64,000 nucleotides of DNA from assembly GCF_009801115.1 (NCBI RefSeq), contig NZ_VTOL01000013.1, positions 62,001 to 126,000 of the forward strand, in the 5' to 3' direction. The position numbers and the translations under genes were made by a program. The DNA is from Dyadobacter sp. 3J3 (lineage in GTDB: Bacteria; Bacteroidota; Bacteroidia; Cytophagales; Spirosomataceae). Below the pieces are notes generated by a model, which was not told the DNA's origin, did not search any database, and saw only the letters and a list, made by a program, of their open reading frames with translations. Below, one piece after another: positions 54,948 through 62,172 of the stretch; position 1 is the first letter of the stretch, and every line of letters begins with the position of its first letter.

Positions 54948-57008
54948 ATGAAAATATATTTTTTTATCCTGTGCATCGTAAGCACTCAGCTTTTTGGTCA
55001 GGGGGTTGAAACCTGTCGCGCGGAATTGAATGATGATACCTTGATTGTTGAAAATCAGCTTATTGCAAGAAAATTCTTTTGGAATAACGGTAATATCATA
55101 ACCCGTTCCCTGACTGATAAAACAAGCGGCCACGTGTGGCAAACCAAAACTGCAAAACCTGACCTGGCCTTTCCGGGGCAATCGGAAAAAGCAGAAAATG
55201 GAAAATTTAGCTCACGGATCGTTTCTGAAAATGCGGTTGCTCCGGCGCATCTAGAGGTGGAAATTACCTATATGCTGGAAAAGCTGGAGGTGAAACGCAT
55301 ATTCCGTCTCTATCCCAACTGCGCTGTTATTGCATGCGACCTGTATTTTCGCGGTTCGTCGACTGCTGTTTGGCTACAACCCGGTACCAATCTGGCCGAT
55401 ATGGTCAACCTCGAAAAACTAACAGGAAGCGCAGCCGGCAGCAATACCCCTGTAATAGAGAAACTGGAACTGCCGGGAAAGCACTGGAAACTAAACGCTG
55501 TCGAGTTTTTTGACATTACCGACCGCTTTAATAATTTGGTCAGTAAAGTGGATGCCATGTCGTATCGACCTAACCTGTACCGCGGGAACCTACTTTTTGC
55601 TCATGACAATGTTACGGACAACGGCCTGTTTATCCTGAAAGAAGCACCGACATCCAACGTGCAGCTGGCGTATCCGGGAGGGGATTTTTTAACAGAATTT
55701 GGCAAATTGAGTATCATTGGTGCGGGCTTGAATCCATCCGATTTACACCCCACGGAATGGCGCCGGGGTTACGGTTTTGCAACGGGAGTGTATTCGGGCG
55801 ATGAGAAAAACCGGGACAAAACCTTGCGGCTTTACCAGCGTAATCTTCGGATCCATAAGCCCGGCAGAGACGAAATGGTACTGATGAATACCTGGGGCGA
55901 CCGAGGGCAAGATACGCGTGTCCGCGAAAAATTTGCCCTGACCGAACTGGAAGTTGGGGCAAAACTTGGTATTACGCACTTTCAAGTGGACGATGGATGG
56001 CAAACGGGCCGTTCATCGAATTCTGCGTTGAAGGGTGGATCATTAAGCAACATCTGGCAAAATAAAAATTACTGGGAGCCAAGTCCAGAAAAATTCCCCA
56101 ATGGTCTTGAACCTGTTGTCAAAAAAGGGAAAGAATTGGGCATTGAAGTATGTCTGTGGTTCAATCCGAGTAAGGACAATAGCAACGAGCATTGGGAAAA
56201 AGACGCCGACGCGCTGATTGGTATTTACAAAAAATATGGGATCCGGACCTTTAAAATCGACGGAGTGAGCCTGCCTGATAAACTGGCCGAAATTAATTTC
56301 AGGAAGTTTCTGGATAAAGTAAGCCAGGAAAGCAATCATAACGTGGTGTTTAATCTCGACGTAACGGCTGGTCGCCGGGGAGGCTATCACTATCTGAATG
56401 AATACGGGAACATTTTCCTCGAAAACCGTTACACTGATTGGGCCAACTATTATCCCTATACGACACTCCGTAATCTATGGATGTTGTCTGGGTACGTGCC
56501 TGCGCAGAATTTTCAGATTGAGTTTCTGAACAAATGGCGAAATGAGGATAAATACCTTTCCAATGATCCTTTCGCACCCAAAAATTACACTTTTGACTAT
56601 CTTTTTGCTATTACAATGTTTGCACAACCCTTGGCATGGTTTGAAGGGACTGGTTTGCCACCCGAAGCATTTTCGACAAGCCGGTTGGTAAAAACGTATC
56701 TTAAACACAACACAAGGATTCATTCCGGGCAGATATTTCCCATTGGTAACCAGCCCGATGGGACGCAATGGACAGGTTTTCAATCGATACTGAATGACAG
56801 GGAAGGTTATATAGTGGTATTTCGGGAAGATAACGAACAGGTTAAAGGCAATATAAAAACATGGTTTTCCGTAGACGCAAAAGTTGTCTTTACGCCCATT
56901 GCGGGTTCAGGAAAAGCATTTCAGAGTCAGGTGTTGAAGGATGGAACAGTCGAGTTTACATTGCCTGTGAAAAATAGCTTTGGGTTGTATAGCTACAAAG
57001 TGAACTGA
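54948..57008 (+). CDS. GH36/GH27-like alpha-galactosidase-family protein
   Basis: 686 residues with a signal peptide ('FILCIVSTQLFGQ'). An N-terminal beta-sandwich (~25-285) precedes the TIM barrel: 'MVLMNTWGDRGQDTRV', 'GITHFQVDDGWQTG', 'GIEVCLWFNPSKDNSNEHW'. The nucleophile is Asp438 in 'RTFKIDGVSL' and the acid/base is likely Asp497 in 'ENRYTDWANYYPY'. A short C-terminal beta-domain ends at 'FGLYSYKVN'. Family members hydrolyse alpha-galactosides or related alpha-glycosides; the non-classical '-DGVS' after the nucleophile means another sugar is possible. It shares a transcript with the ThuA-like gene. Confidence 0.88.
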   Translation: MKIYFFILCIVSTQLFGQGVETCRAELNDDTLIVENQLIARKFFWNNGNIITRSLTDKTSGHVWQTKTAKPDLAFPGQSEKAENGKFSSRIVSENAVAPAHLEVEITYMLEKLEVKRIFRLYPNCAVIACDLYFRGSSTAVWLQPGTNLADMVNLEKLTGSAAGSNTPVIEKLELPGKHWKLNAVEFFDITDRFNNLVSKVDAMSYRPNLYRGNLLFAHDNVTDNGLFILKEAPTSNVQLAYPGGDFLTEFGKLSIIGAGLNPSDLHPTEWRRGYGFATGVYSGDEKNRDKTLRLYQRNLRIHKPGRDEMVLMNTWGDRGQDTRVREKFALTELEVGAKLGITHFQVDDGWQTGRSSNSALKGGSLSNIWQNKNYWEPSPEKFPNGLEPVVKKGKELGIEVCLWFNPSKDNSNEHWEKDADALIGIYKKYGIRTFKIDGVSLPDKLAEINFRKFLDKVSQESNHNVVFNLDVTAGRRGGYHYLNEYGNIFLENRYTDWANYYPYTTLRNLWMLSGYVPAQNFQIEFLNKWRNEDKYLSNDPFAPKNYTFDYLFAITMFAQPLAWFEGTGLPPEAFSTSRLVKTYLKHNTRIHSGQIFPIGNQPDGTQWTGFQSILNDREGYIVVFREDNEQVKGNIKTWFSVDAKVVFTPIAGSGKAFQSQVLKDGTVEFTLPVKNSFGLYSYKVN

Positions 57009-57181
57009 GCGGGAGGCGTGCAACTCATCAAATCTTTTTCAGTGCTTATTTGTAGCGGGGTTGGTTCCGACTCCTGACGGAGGTGAGGGTTCTTACCGCT
57101 AATGATGTGGTGGTGGATAAACCTTCGACTAATCATAAATTAGCTTCCGGAGCGCGATCTGCCACCGTTGCAAAACACCCA
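57009..57181. other. Convergent gap with a trace of a beta-helix gene and a possible terminator
   Basis: An AGCGG/CCGCT pair (57053-57057 and 57098-57102) encloses a small CTCC-tgac-GGAG hairpin, which could serve as a terminator. From about 57090 the plus strand reads 'VLTANDVVVDKPSTNHKLAS', close in pattern to the C-terminal turn of beta-helix proteins (compare 'DPQFVKPSTDHNLADFKLKK' at 42219-42278). It looks like a degraded 3' remnant, but the similarity is short. Confidence 0.35.
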
Positions 57182-57781
57182 TTATATTCCGTTTTTCTGT
57201 CCGCGAAATTGTTTTGGTTTTAAATTTTGCTGTGCAAGTTCCACAATTTCAATTATTCTTTTTTCTCTTGTTTCCTTTCGTTTTGCCAGAGTAAGCCATT
57301 GTAAAATATTTCTTTTATCTGATCTGCTCAAACCTAAAAAGTAAGTTTTCGCATTAGGTCGTTTTTCGAATTCTTTTTCTAAGTCTTTTGAGATAATTAG
57401 AGCCTCTGCTTCGTCCAGGACTGTCCAGGAGCCATTTTGTTTTGCCTTTTCAACTGTTTCAAAACCTGCCTTTGTCATCAGCCCCTCTTTTGTTAGACGT
57501 TCAATTTTTTCCTTATTGATTTTCGACCAAACACTATTTGCTTTTCTTTTACAGAAAAATTGCATAAATCTTTCATCGTCTAATGGTTTTGATTTGCTGT
57601 CAATCCAGCCAAAACAAAGTGCTTCGTCCACGGCTTCGCTGTATATTATCGTCGGAATATTTGATTTTTTTTTGTAATAAATAAGCCAAATTGATTGTTT
57701 TTTATCGTGATTGTCTAGCAACCATTTACGCCATTCTTGCCGGCTTTGGGGATAAAATGTGTCAATTATTTCTTTGCTCAT
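57182..57781 (-). CDS. YdeI/OmpD-associated-family protein
   Basis: 199 residues from the ATG at 57781; a TTG at 57790 is less likely. It shows 'FYPQSRQEWRKWLLDNHDKK', 'IYSEAVDEALCFGWIDSKSK', 'DERFMQFFCKRKANSVWSK', 'RPNAKTYFLGLSRSDKRNIL', the pattern of the bacteriocin-protection YdeI-like group. Molecular function is not established. It is downstream of the VOC gene on the same strand, behind a long perfect hairpin that probably ends or attenuates the VOC transcript. Confidence 0.87.
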   Translation of the reverse strand: MSKEIIDTFYPQSRQEWRKWLLDNHDKKQSIWLIYYKKKSNIPTIIYSEAVDEALCFGWIDSKSKPLDDERFMQFFCKRKANSVWSKINKEKIERLTKEGLMTKAGFETVEKAKQNGSWTVLDEAEALIISKDLEKEFEKRPNAKTYFLGLSRSDKRNILQWLTLAKRKETREKRIIEIVELAQQNLKPKQFRGQKNGI

Positions 57782-57809
57782 TTGGTGCAATGGTTACTTA
57801 TTTTTCTTA

Positions 57810-57860
57810 TTTATTTCGGTTATAAAAAAACATTTACAGTTTTTTTATAACCGAAATAAA
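57810..57860. repeat. 22-base perfect inverted repeat with 7-base loop
   Basis: The left arm 57810-57831 and the right arm 57839-57860 are exact reverse complements over 22 bases around the loop ATTTACA (57832-57838). The arms start with TTTATTTCGGTTAT and include a run of seven A or T. It lies 45 bases after the VOC stop and 28 before the YdeI-like ATG on the minus strand. It may be a strong AT-rich bidirectional terminator. Confidence 0.85.
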
Positions 57861-57905
57861 AGATATTCATGCAGATCATCCAGAATGTTTCTCAATACAA
57901 TAACT

Positions 57906-58289
57906 TTATTCTCCCGAGTGTAAACCCACCATATTGCCCTCTGTATCAATAAAAAAGGCCATATTTCCATTTTCTCCAATACTGGTTTTTGGCATGGTAA
58001 CCTGGCCGCCTGCTTTTTCTATCCTGTCCAGAACGAGTTGCAGGTCAGGATTCGCGTTTAGATAAATCACGGCTCCTTCAGTGCTCGGCTTGTGGTTCGG
58101 GCTTTGGACCAGCGCACCGCAAGATTTTGGGCTTTCCGAAGGAAACATCGACATTTGCATGCCCATCATTTCCATGGGATGCATGGTTACTTCAAAAATC
58201 GTTTCATAAAATTTCTGTGCCCTCTCTATATCCGTAACCGATATCTCAAACCAGTTCAGAGCATTGGTATTAGCGCCTAATTTTTCCAT
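57906..58289 (-). CDS. VOC-family (glyoxalase-fold) protein
   Basis: 127 residues with the common bacterial VOC pattern: 'NALNWFEISVTDIERAQKFY', 'MEMMGMQMSMFPSE', 'GAVIYLNANPDLQLVLDRI', 'AGGQVTMPKTSIGENGNMAF', 'FIDTEGNMVGLHS'. It resembles PhnB/glyoxalase-like proteins of unknown substrate. It follows the DoxX-like gene by 36 bases and seems to belong with YciI and DoxX in one minus-strand transcript. It is not closely related to the two PUL1 VOC domains. Confidence 0.87.
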   Translation of the reverse strand: MEKLGANTNALNWFEISVTDIERAQKFYETIFEVTMHPMEMMGMQMSMFPSESPKSCGALVQSPNHKPSTEGAVIYLNANPDLQLVLDRIEKAGGQVTMPKTSIGENGNMAFFIDTEGNMVGLHSGE

Positions 58290-58325
58290 TTTATTTGTTG
58301 TTTAGAGATGAATGAGTATTATCCG

Positions 58326-58742
58326 TTAGCCTATGATACGTTTGTCTTTTGCTACAAAACCGGCGAAACCGAGTAACGCACCGGTAACCATGATATTACG
58401 AAATAGGTTAACCATTTCAAGTTCCTGTTCCCGGGCCAGGTCGGCGGTCATGTTTTCTACACCCAGTTCGTGGCCCATTGCCCTTGGAAGGTGGACCAAA
58501 ACCGCCATCAAAATTACATAAATTGCCATGAAAGTATAGGCCAGTTTGTCATATTTTCCAATGACCGCACTGAAAATGAATGCAATGATGCAAAAGGCGG
58601 TAAAATAATTCCAGAGATAGGGGTAGGGCAAATAGTCCGGAACAAAGGCAGCACCTACATCAGGTTTGCCAAAGTGAAGGCCGACATACATCAGAAAAGA
58701 AAGGGGAAACAGCCATCGCCCAAGATTTAAAATTTTGTCCAT
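58326..58742 (-). CDS. DoxX-like inner-membrane protein
   Basis: 138 residues from the ATG at 58742; the longer frame upstream overlaps YciI and is a chance extension. Four hydrophobic segments are seen at about 10-25, 45-62, 70-90 and 113-130 ('WLFPLSFLMYVGLHFG', 'YFTAFCIIAFIFSAVI', 'LAYTFMAIYVILMAVLVHLP', 'NIMVTGALLGFAGFV'), matching the DoxX/DoxD-type small membrane proteins. The function is unknown. It begins 11 bases after the YciI stop, so the two are cotranscribed. Confidence 0.8.
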   Translation of the reverse strand: MDKILNLGRWLFPLSFLMYVGLHFGKPDVGAAFVPDYLPYPYLWNYFTAFCIIAFIFSAVIGKYDKLAYTFMAIYVILMAVLVHLPRAMGHELGVENMTADLAREQELEMVNLFRNIMVTGALLGFAGFVAKDKRIIG

Positions 58743-58753
58743 AATCGCTAATT

Positions 58754-59107
58754 TTAATTGCTGGGAAAGGGAATGATCGGGCGAATTTCGACGCTGCCGT
58801 TTTTGTATTTCAGGATCGGGCAGGTTTTGCTCCATGCCTCCACTTCCCCCGGACTGTCGGCCTTGCAAATCAGGAATCCGGCTACTACCACATTGTTTCC
58901 TCCTTTGTCCGGGCCCTCATAAATACCTTCGTTATTGATAATTGTTCCCTGGTATTCAATGGGTTGGGTCGCTACCAGTTTACCCTGCATGGCAATATTT
59001 CCGATCCAACCCTGCCAGGCCGGCATGTCTTCGGCCATGTCCTGTGGTGTGAGGATGTAACTGTTGTCTCCACTGATATTACGGAATAATAGCAAGTACT
59101 CTTTCAT
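58754..59107 (-). CDS. YciI-family (YCII-related) protein
   Basis: 117 residues with the ferredoxin-like YCII fold: 'EYLLLFRNISGDNSYILTPQ', 'AWQGWIGNIAMQGKLVATQP', 'NNVVVAGFLICKADSPGEVE', 'CPILKYKNGSVEIRPI'. Proteins of this group are often associated with ECF sigma factors and have no settled enzymatic role. It leads the minus-strand group YciI-DoxX-VOC. A symmetrical Crp/Fnr-type site is 61 bases upstream of its ATG. Confidence 0.88.
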   Translation of the reverse strand: MKEYLLLFRNISGDNSYILTPQDMAEDMPAWQGWIGNIAMQGKLVATQPIEYQGTIINNEGIYEGPDKGGNNVVVAGFLICKADSPGEVEAWSKTCPILKYKNGSVEIRPIIPFPSN

Positions 59108-59168
59108 TTATCGCGATTTTAAATTGTGATTGATGGATCAAAATTCTGCAATTAAAAATCGTTCAACA

Positions 59169-59182
59169 TTGACAAATGTCAA
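59169..59182. promoter_or_regulatory. Crp/Fnr-type operator TTGAC-AAAT-GTCAA
   Basis: A perfect two-fold site TTGAC-N4-GTCAA, the format recognised by Crp/Fnr regulators of the FNR/DNR/FixK kind. It sits between the broken Crp/Fnr gene and the YciI ATG, 61 bases upstream of the latter, so that regulator (or the intact one at 61530) is a natural candidate to control the YciI group. Confidence 0.6.
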
Positions 59183-59186
59183 CGTT

Positions 59187-59755
59187 TCAGAGCTTACCTT
59201 TCAACCGGCTGAAAGTTTCCTGTGATATGCCCAGATAGGAGGCAATCAGTTTGCTGGAAAGTCTGCTCATGAGTTTTGGGCGGTATTCCATAAGCCATTT
59301 TATTCTTTCAAGTGCGGTAAGTGAAACAAATGTGTTAATCCTGTACACCGAATTGGCATAAGAGGCCTCCAGGATTTGTTTGTATACCTTGTCAAACTGT
59401 GGAACAGTTTCCATTAGTCGCTGAAAACCCTGGTAGTCAATGGCCAGCAGTTCACACGGTTCTACGAACCGAATATTTTCTGCGGCTGGTTGCTGGCTAC
59501 CAAAACTGATCAGTTCGGAGCACCAGTTGTTTTCTGTAATGATATCACGGGTCTTTCATTCATTTCCTTGTCGTAAACAAAAACCTGCAAACAACCTGAT
59601 GAGACAAAATATACATATTTACAGATTTCTCCTTGTTTTAAAATGACCTCGTTGCGCTTTAATTTCACATACCTGAAGGTCGCCAGAACTTCATCGAGGT
59701 GTTCAGGTTCGCTGCCGAGGCGGTCAATAATGTGATGACGTAGTTCGCTGACCAT
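59187..59755 (-). pseudogene. Crp/Fnr-family regulator disrupted by a one-base frameshift
   Basis: The frame from the ATG at 59755 encodes an N-terminal cyclic-nucleotide-binding-type part ('FRYVKLKRNEVILKQGE', 'YVYFVSSGCLQVFVYDKEMN') and runs out of frame near 59552. The other frame continues the protein without a gap ('DIITENNWCSELISFGSQQP', 'FVEPCELLAIDYQGFQRL') into the DNA-binding end ('LSSKLIASYLGISQETFSRL') to the stop at 59187. Adding one A near 59552 restores a 189-residue protein, the normal length of this family. Either a real mutation or a sequencing error explains it. Confidence 0.85.
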
Positions 59756-59795
59756 CGTATAAATAAGGGGCTTTTGTGTATCAGGAAATCTGATT

Positions 59796-60023
59796 TCAAA
59801 GGAAGCAATATTCTGACAAAAAACCAGAAATCGTAACGTGTACGTTTGGCTTCTGAATCGTCTTGAAACGAAATGTAGCTGTGAAGGTGATAATAATAAC
59901 AGGCCTCAAGAATTCGGAATAGCCAAAACCGCTGAAAAATTTGGCGATCACGAGAGTTACAATAGTGACCAAAGAAACGTCATAATTCATTAAAATCCAG
60001 GCCTGTTTATGTTCGTTTGACAT
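59796..60023 (-). CDS. Hypothetical 75-residue protein
   Basis: An open frame from ATG at 60023 with one hydrophobic stretch ('VSLVTIVTLVIAKFFSGFG', residues ~17-35) and a second less clear one ('VIIITFTATF'). I do not recognise it. It lies 40 bases before the broken Crp/Fnr gene on the same strand. It may be a small membrane protein, a fragment of a decayed gene, or not expressed. Confidence 0.3.
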   Translation of the reverse strand: MSNEHKQAWILMNYDVSLVTIVTLVIAKFFSGFGYSEFLRPVIIITFTATFRFKTIQKPNVHVTISGFLSEYCFL

Positions 60024-60151
60024 TGATTCTTTTTAGCTATATTTATTGTGAACATCTTCTGAAAACGGGAAGTTGATGATCCAAACGAAGCAAATTGCCC
60101 GAAGAGTAACCAGTTTTTTAACTTTCATTTATAAAAAGTTATATTCAAAAG

Positions 60152-61255
60152 CTAAGCCCTTGTTTTCGTCCGGATTTGCAGCAATTGCAATTTTTCCTTC
60201 AATGCAATACCGACTCCCTTGTCGAGCATAGCAGGCAATTCCTTCATCGCTGCATCGATTTTTGCAATCACGGTCTCATCATCTTTTTTCAGACTGGCCA
60301 TAGCAGCCTCTGTGGCATAAATCTGCGCTTTGGAGATCATTGCCGAGAGCTTGAATTGGTCCCAATACTTTTGTGCTTCTTCTATATCACGTTTTCCAAA
60401 CGCATAAAAAAAAGTGGCATCCATCCAAACAGCATTTCTGATGCCCTCGGGAATTGCGTCGGCCTTACGGACATATTCGATCAAATGTTTTTCGGCGTCC
60501 CCCAAATCCGCGCGGTCAAAAGCTGCCTGGTGAAAAAAGCTGTGCACATAAACGCCAAACGGAGGGTTTATTTCGGCTGCGATTTCCTGCGCCTCGGTTA
60601 ACTCTTTCATGTTGAGTAGTTTTGGTCTTATACCACTCATGCTATCTGCAATAATTTTTAAGATCAGGGTTTCAAATCTGGCCTTTTTGCCGCCCCTAAG
60701 CAAACTTAAAATCCGCGCGCCATCAGAGGAAAAACCACCATTTTGCATGGGAATGGAAGTGGCGACAAAAATGACGGACGAAAGAAAAGCAACGGTCAGC
60801 AATATAAACGAAACCGTTTCCATACCTGAATCTACTGATCTATTTGTAATTGAAATCAGCCGGGATAAGCCGTATGCAAAAACAGCGAGTAGCATGCTTG
60901 CCATAGGCCCTCCGGCTGCATAAATAGAAAATCTTTTACTAAGATTATCAGTCCCGACTGGTACGCACAGTACCAATCCTCCGGCTGTGTTTATGTTTTT
61001 ATTCCATTTGAATTTCCACTTGTTTTGCTCTTTTTCCCACATAAAAGGGCCAATGACGTACATTCTGAAATCAAAATTAACCTTTATGCCAGCCCATGCA
61101 TGCCCGGCTTCATGAATACCGATCACGATAAAAAACAATGGAATAAAAAGAGCCGCTACCACAAAAACTGTTGCTTTGGAAACCTCTTTTGCGGCGTTTA
61201 CACCCATTTTTCCGGCAAAGTATCCGGTAACTGCGCCAATAAAAAGAATCAACAA
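60152..61255 (-). CDS. M50-family (site-2-protease-like) membrane metallopeptidase
   Basis: 367 residues when counted from a TTG at 61255. Zinc-site residues are His48, Glu49 and His52 in 'FIVIGIHEAGHAWAGI', and the second motif is the Asp-Gly of 'NGGFSSDGARILSLL' (~170-184). Hydrophobic helices lie at about 1-16, 30-47, 105-130 and 145-168. The C-terminal ~180 residues are helical and resemble a TPR-like region ('AEKHLIEYVRKADAIPEGI', 'EEAQKYWDQFKLSAMISKA'). The in-frame sequence stays open up to 61312 and reads 'KKKQNKSAKIPG' before the TTG, but no ATG is available, so the start is unsettled. Function and substrate are unknown. Confidence 0.82.
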   Translation of the reverse strand: MLILFIGAVTGYFAGKMGVNAAKEVSKATVFVVAALFIPLFFIVIGIHEAGHAWAGIKVNFDFRMYVIGPFMWEKEQNKWKFKWNKNINTAGGLVLCVPVGTDNLSKRFSIYAAGGPMASMLLAVFAYGLSRLISITNRSVDSGMETVSFILLTVAFLSSVIFVATSIPMQNGGFSSDGARILSLLRGGKKARFETLILKIIADSMSGIRPKLLNMKELTEAQEIAAEINPPFGVYVHSFFHQAAFDRADLGDAEKHLIEYVRKADAIPEGIRNAVWMDATFFYAFGKRDIEEAQKYWDQFKLSAMISKAQIYATEAAMASLKKDDETVIAKIDAAMKELPAMLDKGVGIALKEKLQLLQIRTKTRA

Positions 61256-61529
61256 AAAACCAGGAATTTTCGCCGATTTGTTTTGCTTTTTTTTTACATT
61301 GAAAGATGTAATTTACCCTATATTGCCATGGATGAATTTAATAAAAAATCTTTTATTTCCTTCTGCGCCTCTATGAAAATAAATTAGTTAAAAAAATACT
61401 GGCTGTTTCGTTTACAAGCTGCACGTTGATGGTTGATTTGGGTTACACCTGAAATCCATGAAGCCGCCTGGGGATTTTTCATAATCGATTTACACATAAA
61501 ATTGTAGCTTTGAAAAATTTAAATAAAAG

Positions 61530-62105
61530 ATGATCCATAAACTTGCTGCGGTCATATCCCGGAAAATTGGTTTGCCCGAAGGTGAAGAAGTATTGCTTGA
61601 AGAATACTTTGAGCCGATGTCCTTATCCAGAAACACGGTAGTTGAAGCACAAGGAAAAGTGCCCCAACATTTGTATTTTATCTGTTCGGGATTTATGAGG
61701 TTATTTTATATCGATGACCTTGGTAATGACGTAACGACAAACATCACGGGACCGGATCGTTTTATTACACAGTTCCTGAATTTTATTCACGAAAGAAAAG
61801 CCAGGGAAAATGTGGTATGCATCACGGATTGCGATGTTCTCAAAATTACAAAAGCCAATCTGGCAGCCTTAATTGACCGCAGCGAAAATTTTAAAAAATT
61901 CAGTCTCATTATTTTTGAAGAAGCAATTGGTGCCAGTGAAATGAGGGCCAATGATCTGGCGACAATGACTGCCGAACAGCGCTACAAAAAGTTGTTTCAG
62001 GATCATGCTTCCATTCTTCAACATGTTCCCATACAGTATATCGCCTCCTTTTTGGGAATGAAGCCCGAAAGTTTGAGCCGTATCCGCCGACAGATGATTA
62101 ACTAA
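61530..62105 (+). CDS. Crp/Fnr-family transcriptional regulator
   Basis: 191 residues. An N-terminal cNMP-binding-like beta-roll is seen at ~25-110 ('SLSRNTVVEAQGKVPQHLYF', 'FICSGFMRLFYIDDLGND', 'FITQFLNFIHERKA'). The C-terminal DNA-binding part is at ~148-190 ('YIASFLGMKPESLSRIRRQ' as the recognition helix). It lacks the Fe-S cysteines of FNR. The hydroxylase-ferredoxin gene follows 67 bases downstream on the same strand with a Crp/Fnr-like box between them. Confidence 0.92.
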   Translation: MIHKLAAVISRKIGLPEGEEVLLEEYFEPMSLSRNTVVEAQGKVPQHLYFICSGFMRLFYIDDLGNDVTTNITGPDRFITQFLNFIHERKARENVVCITDCDVLKITKANLAALIDRSENFKKFSLIIFEEAIGASEMRANDLATMTAEQRYKKLFQDHASILQHVPIQYIASFLGMKPESLSRIRRQMIN

Positions 62106-62115
62106 CAAATGTCAA
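62102..62115. promoter_or_regulatory. Degenerate Crp/Fnr-type box CTAAC-AAAT-GTCAA
   Basis: Identical over 11 bases (ACAAATGTCAA) to the symmetrical site at 59169-59182, with the left half-site degenerate. It ends 57 bases upstream of the hydroxylase-ferredoxin ATG, nearly the same distance as the other site has from YciI, and overlaps the stop of the Crp/Fnr gene. Confidence 0.4.
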
Positions 62116-62172
62116 GTATTTTGTGTTGTGGCATGATGACTTTTGCTTTGGATTTAAACCTGAGCAAAAATC

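Noticed and set aside
58743..58868. N-terminal extension of the DoxX-like protein
   Set aside because: The extra residues overlap the YciI gene in another frame and are polar and low-complexity; the ATG at 58742 precedes the first membrane helix.
60176..60601. 141-residue plus-strand frame opposite the M50 protease
   Set aside because: It mirrors the C-terminal part of the protease and shows no family signature.
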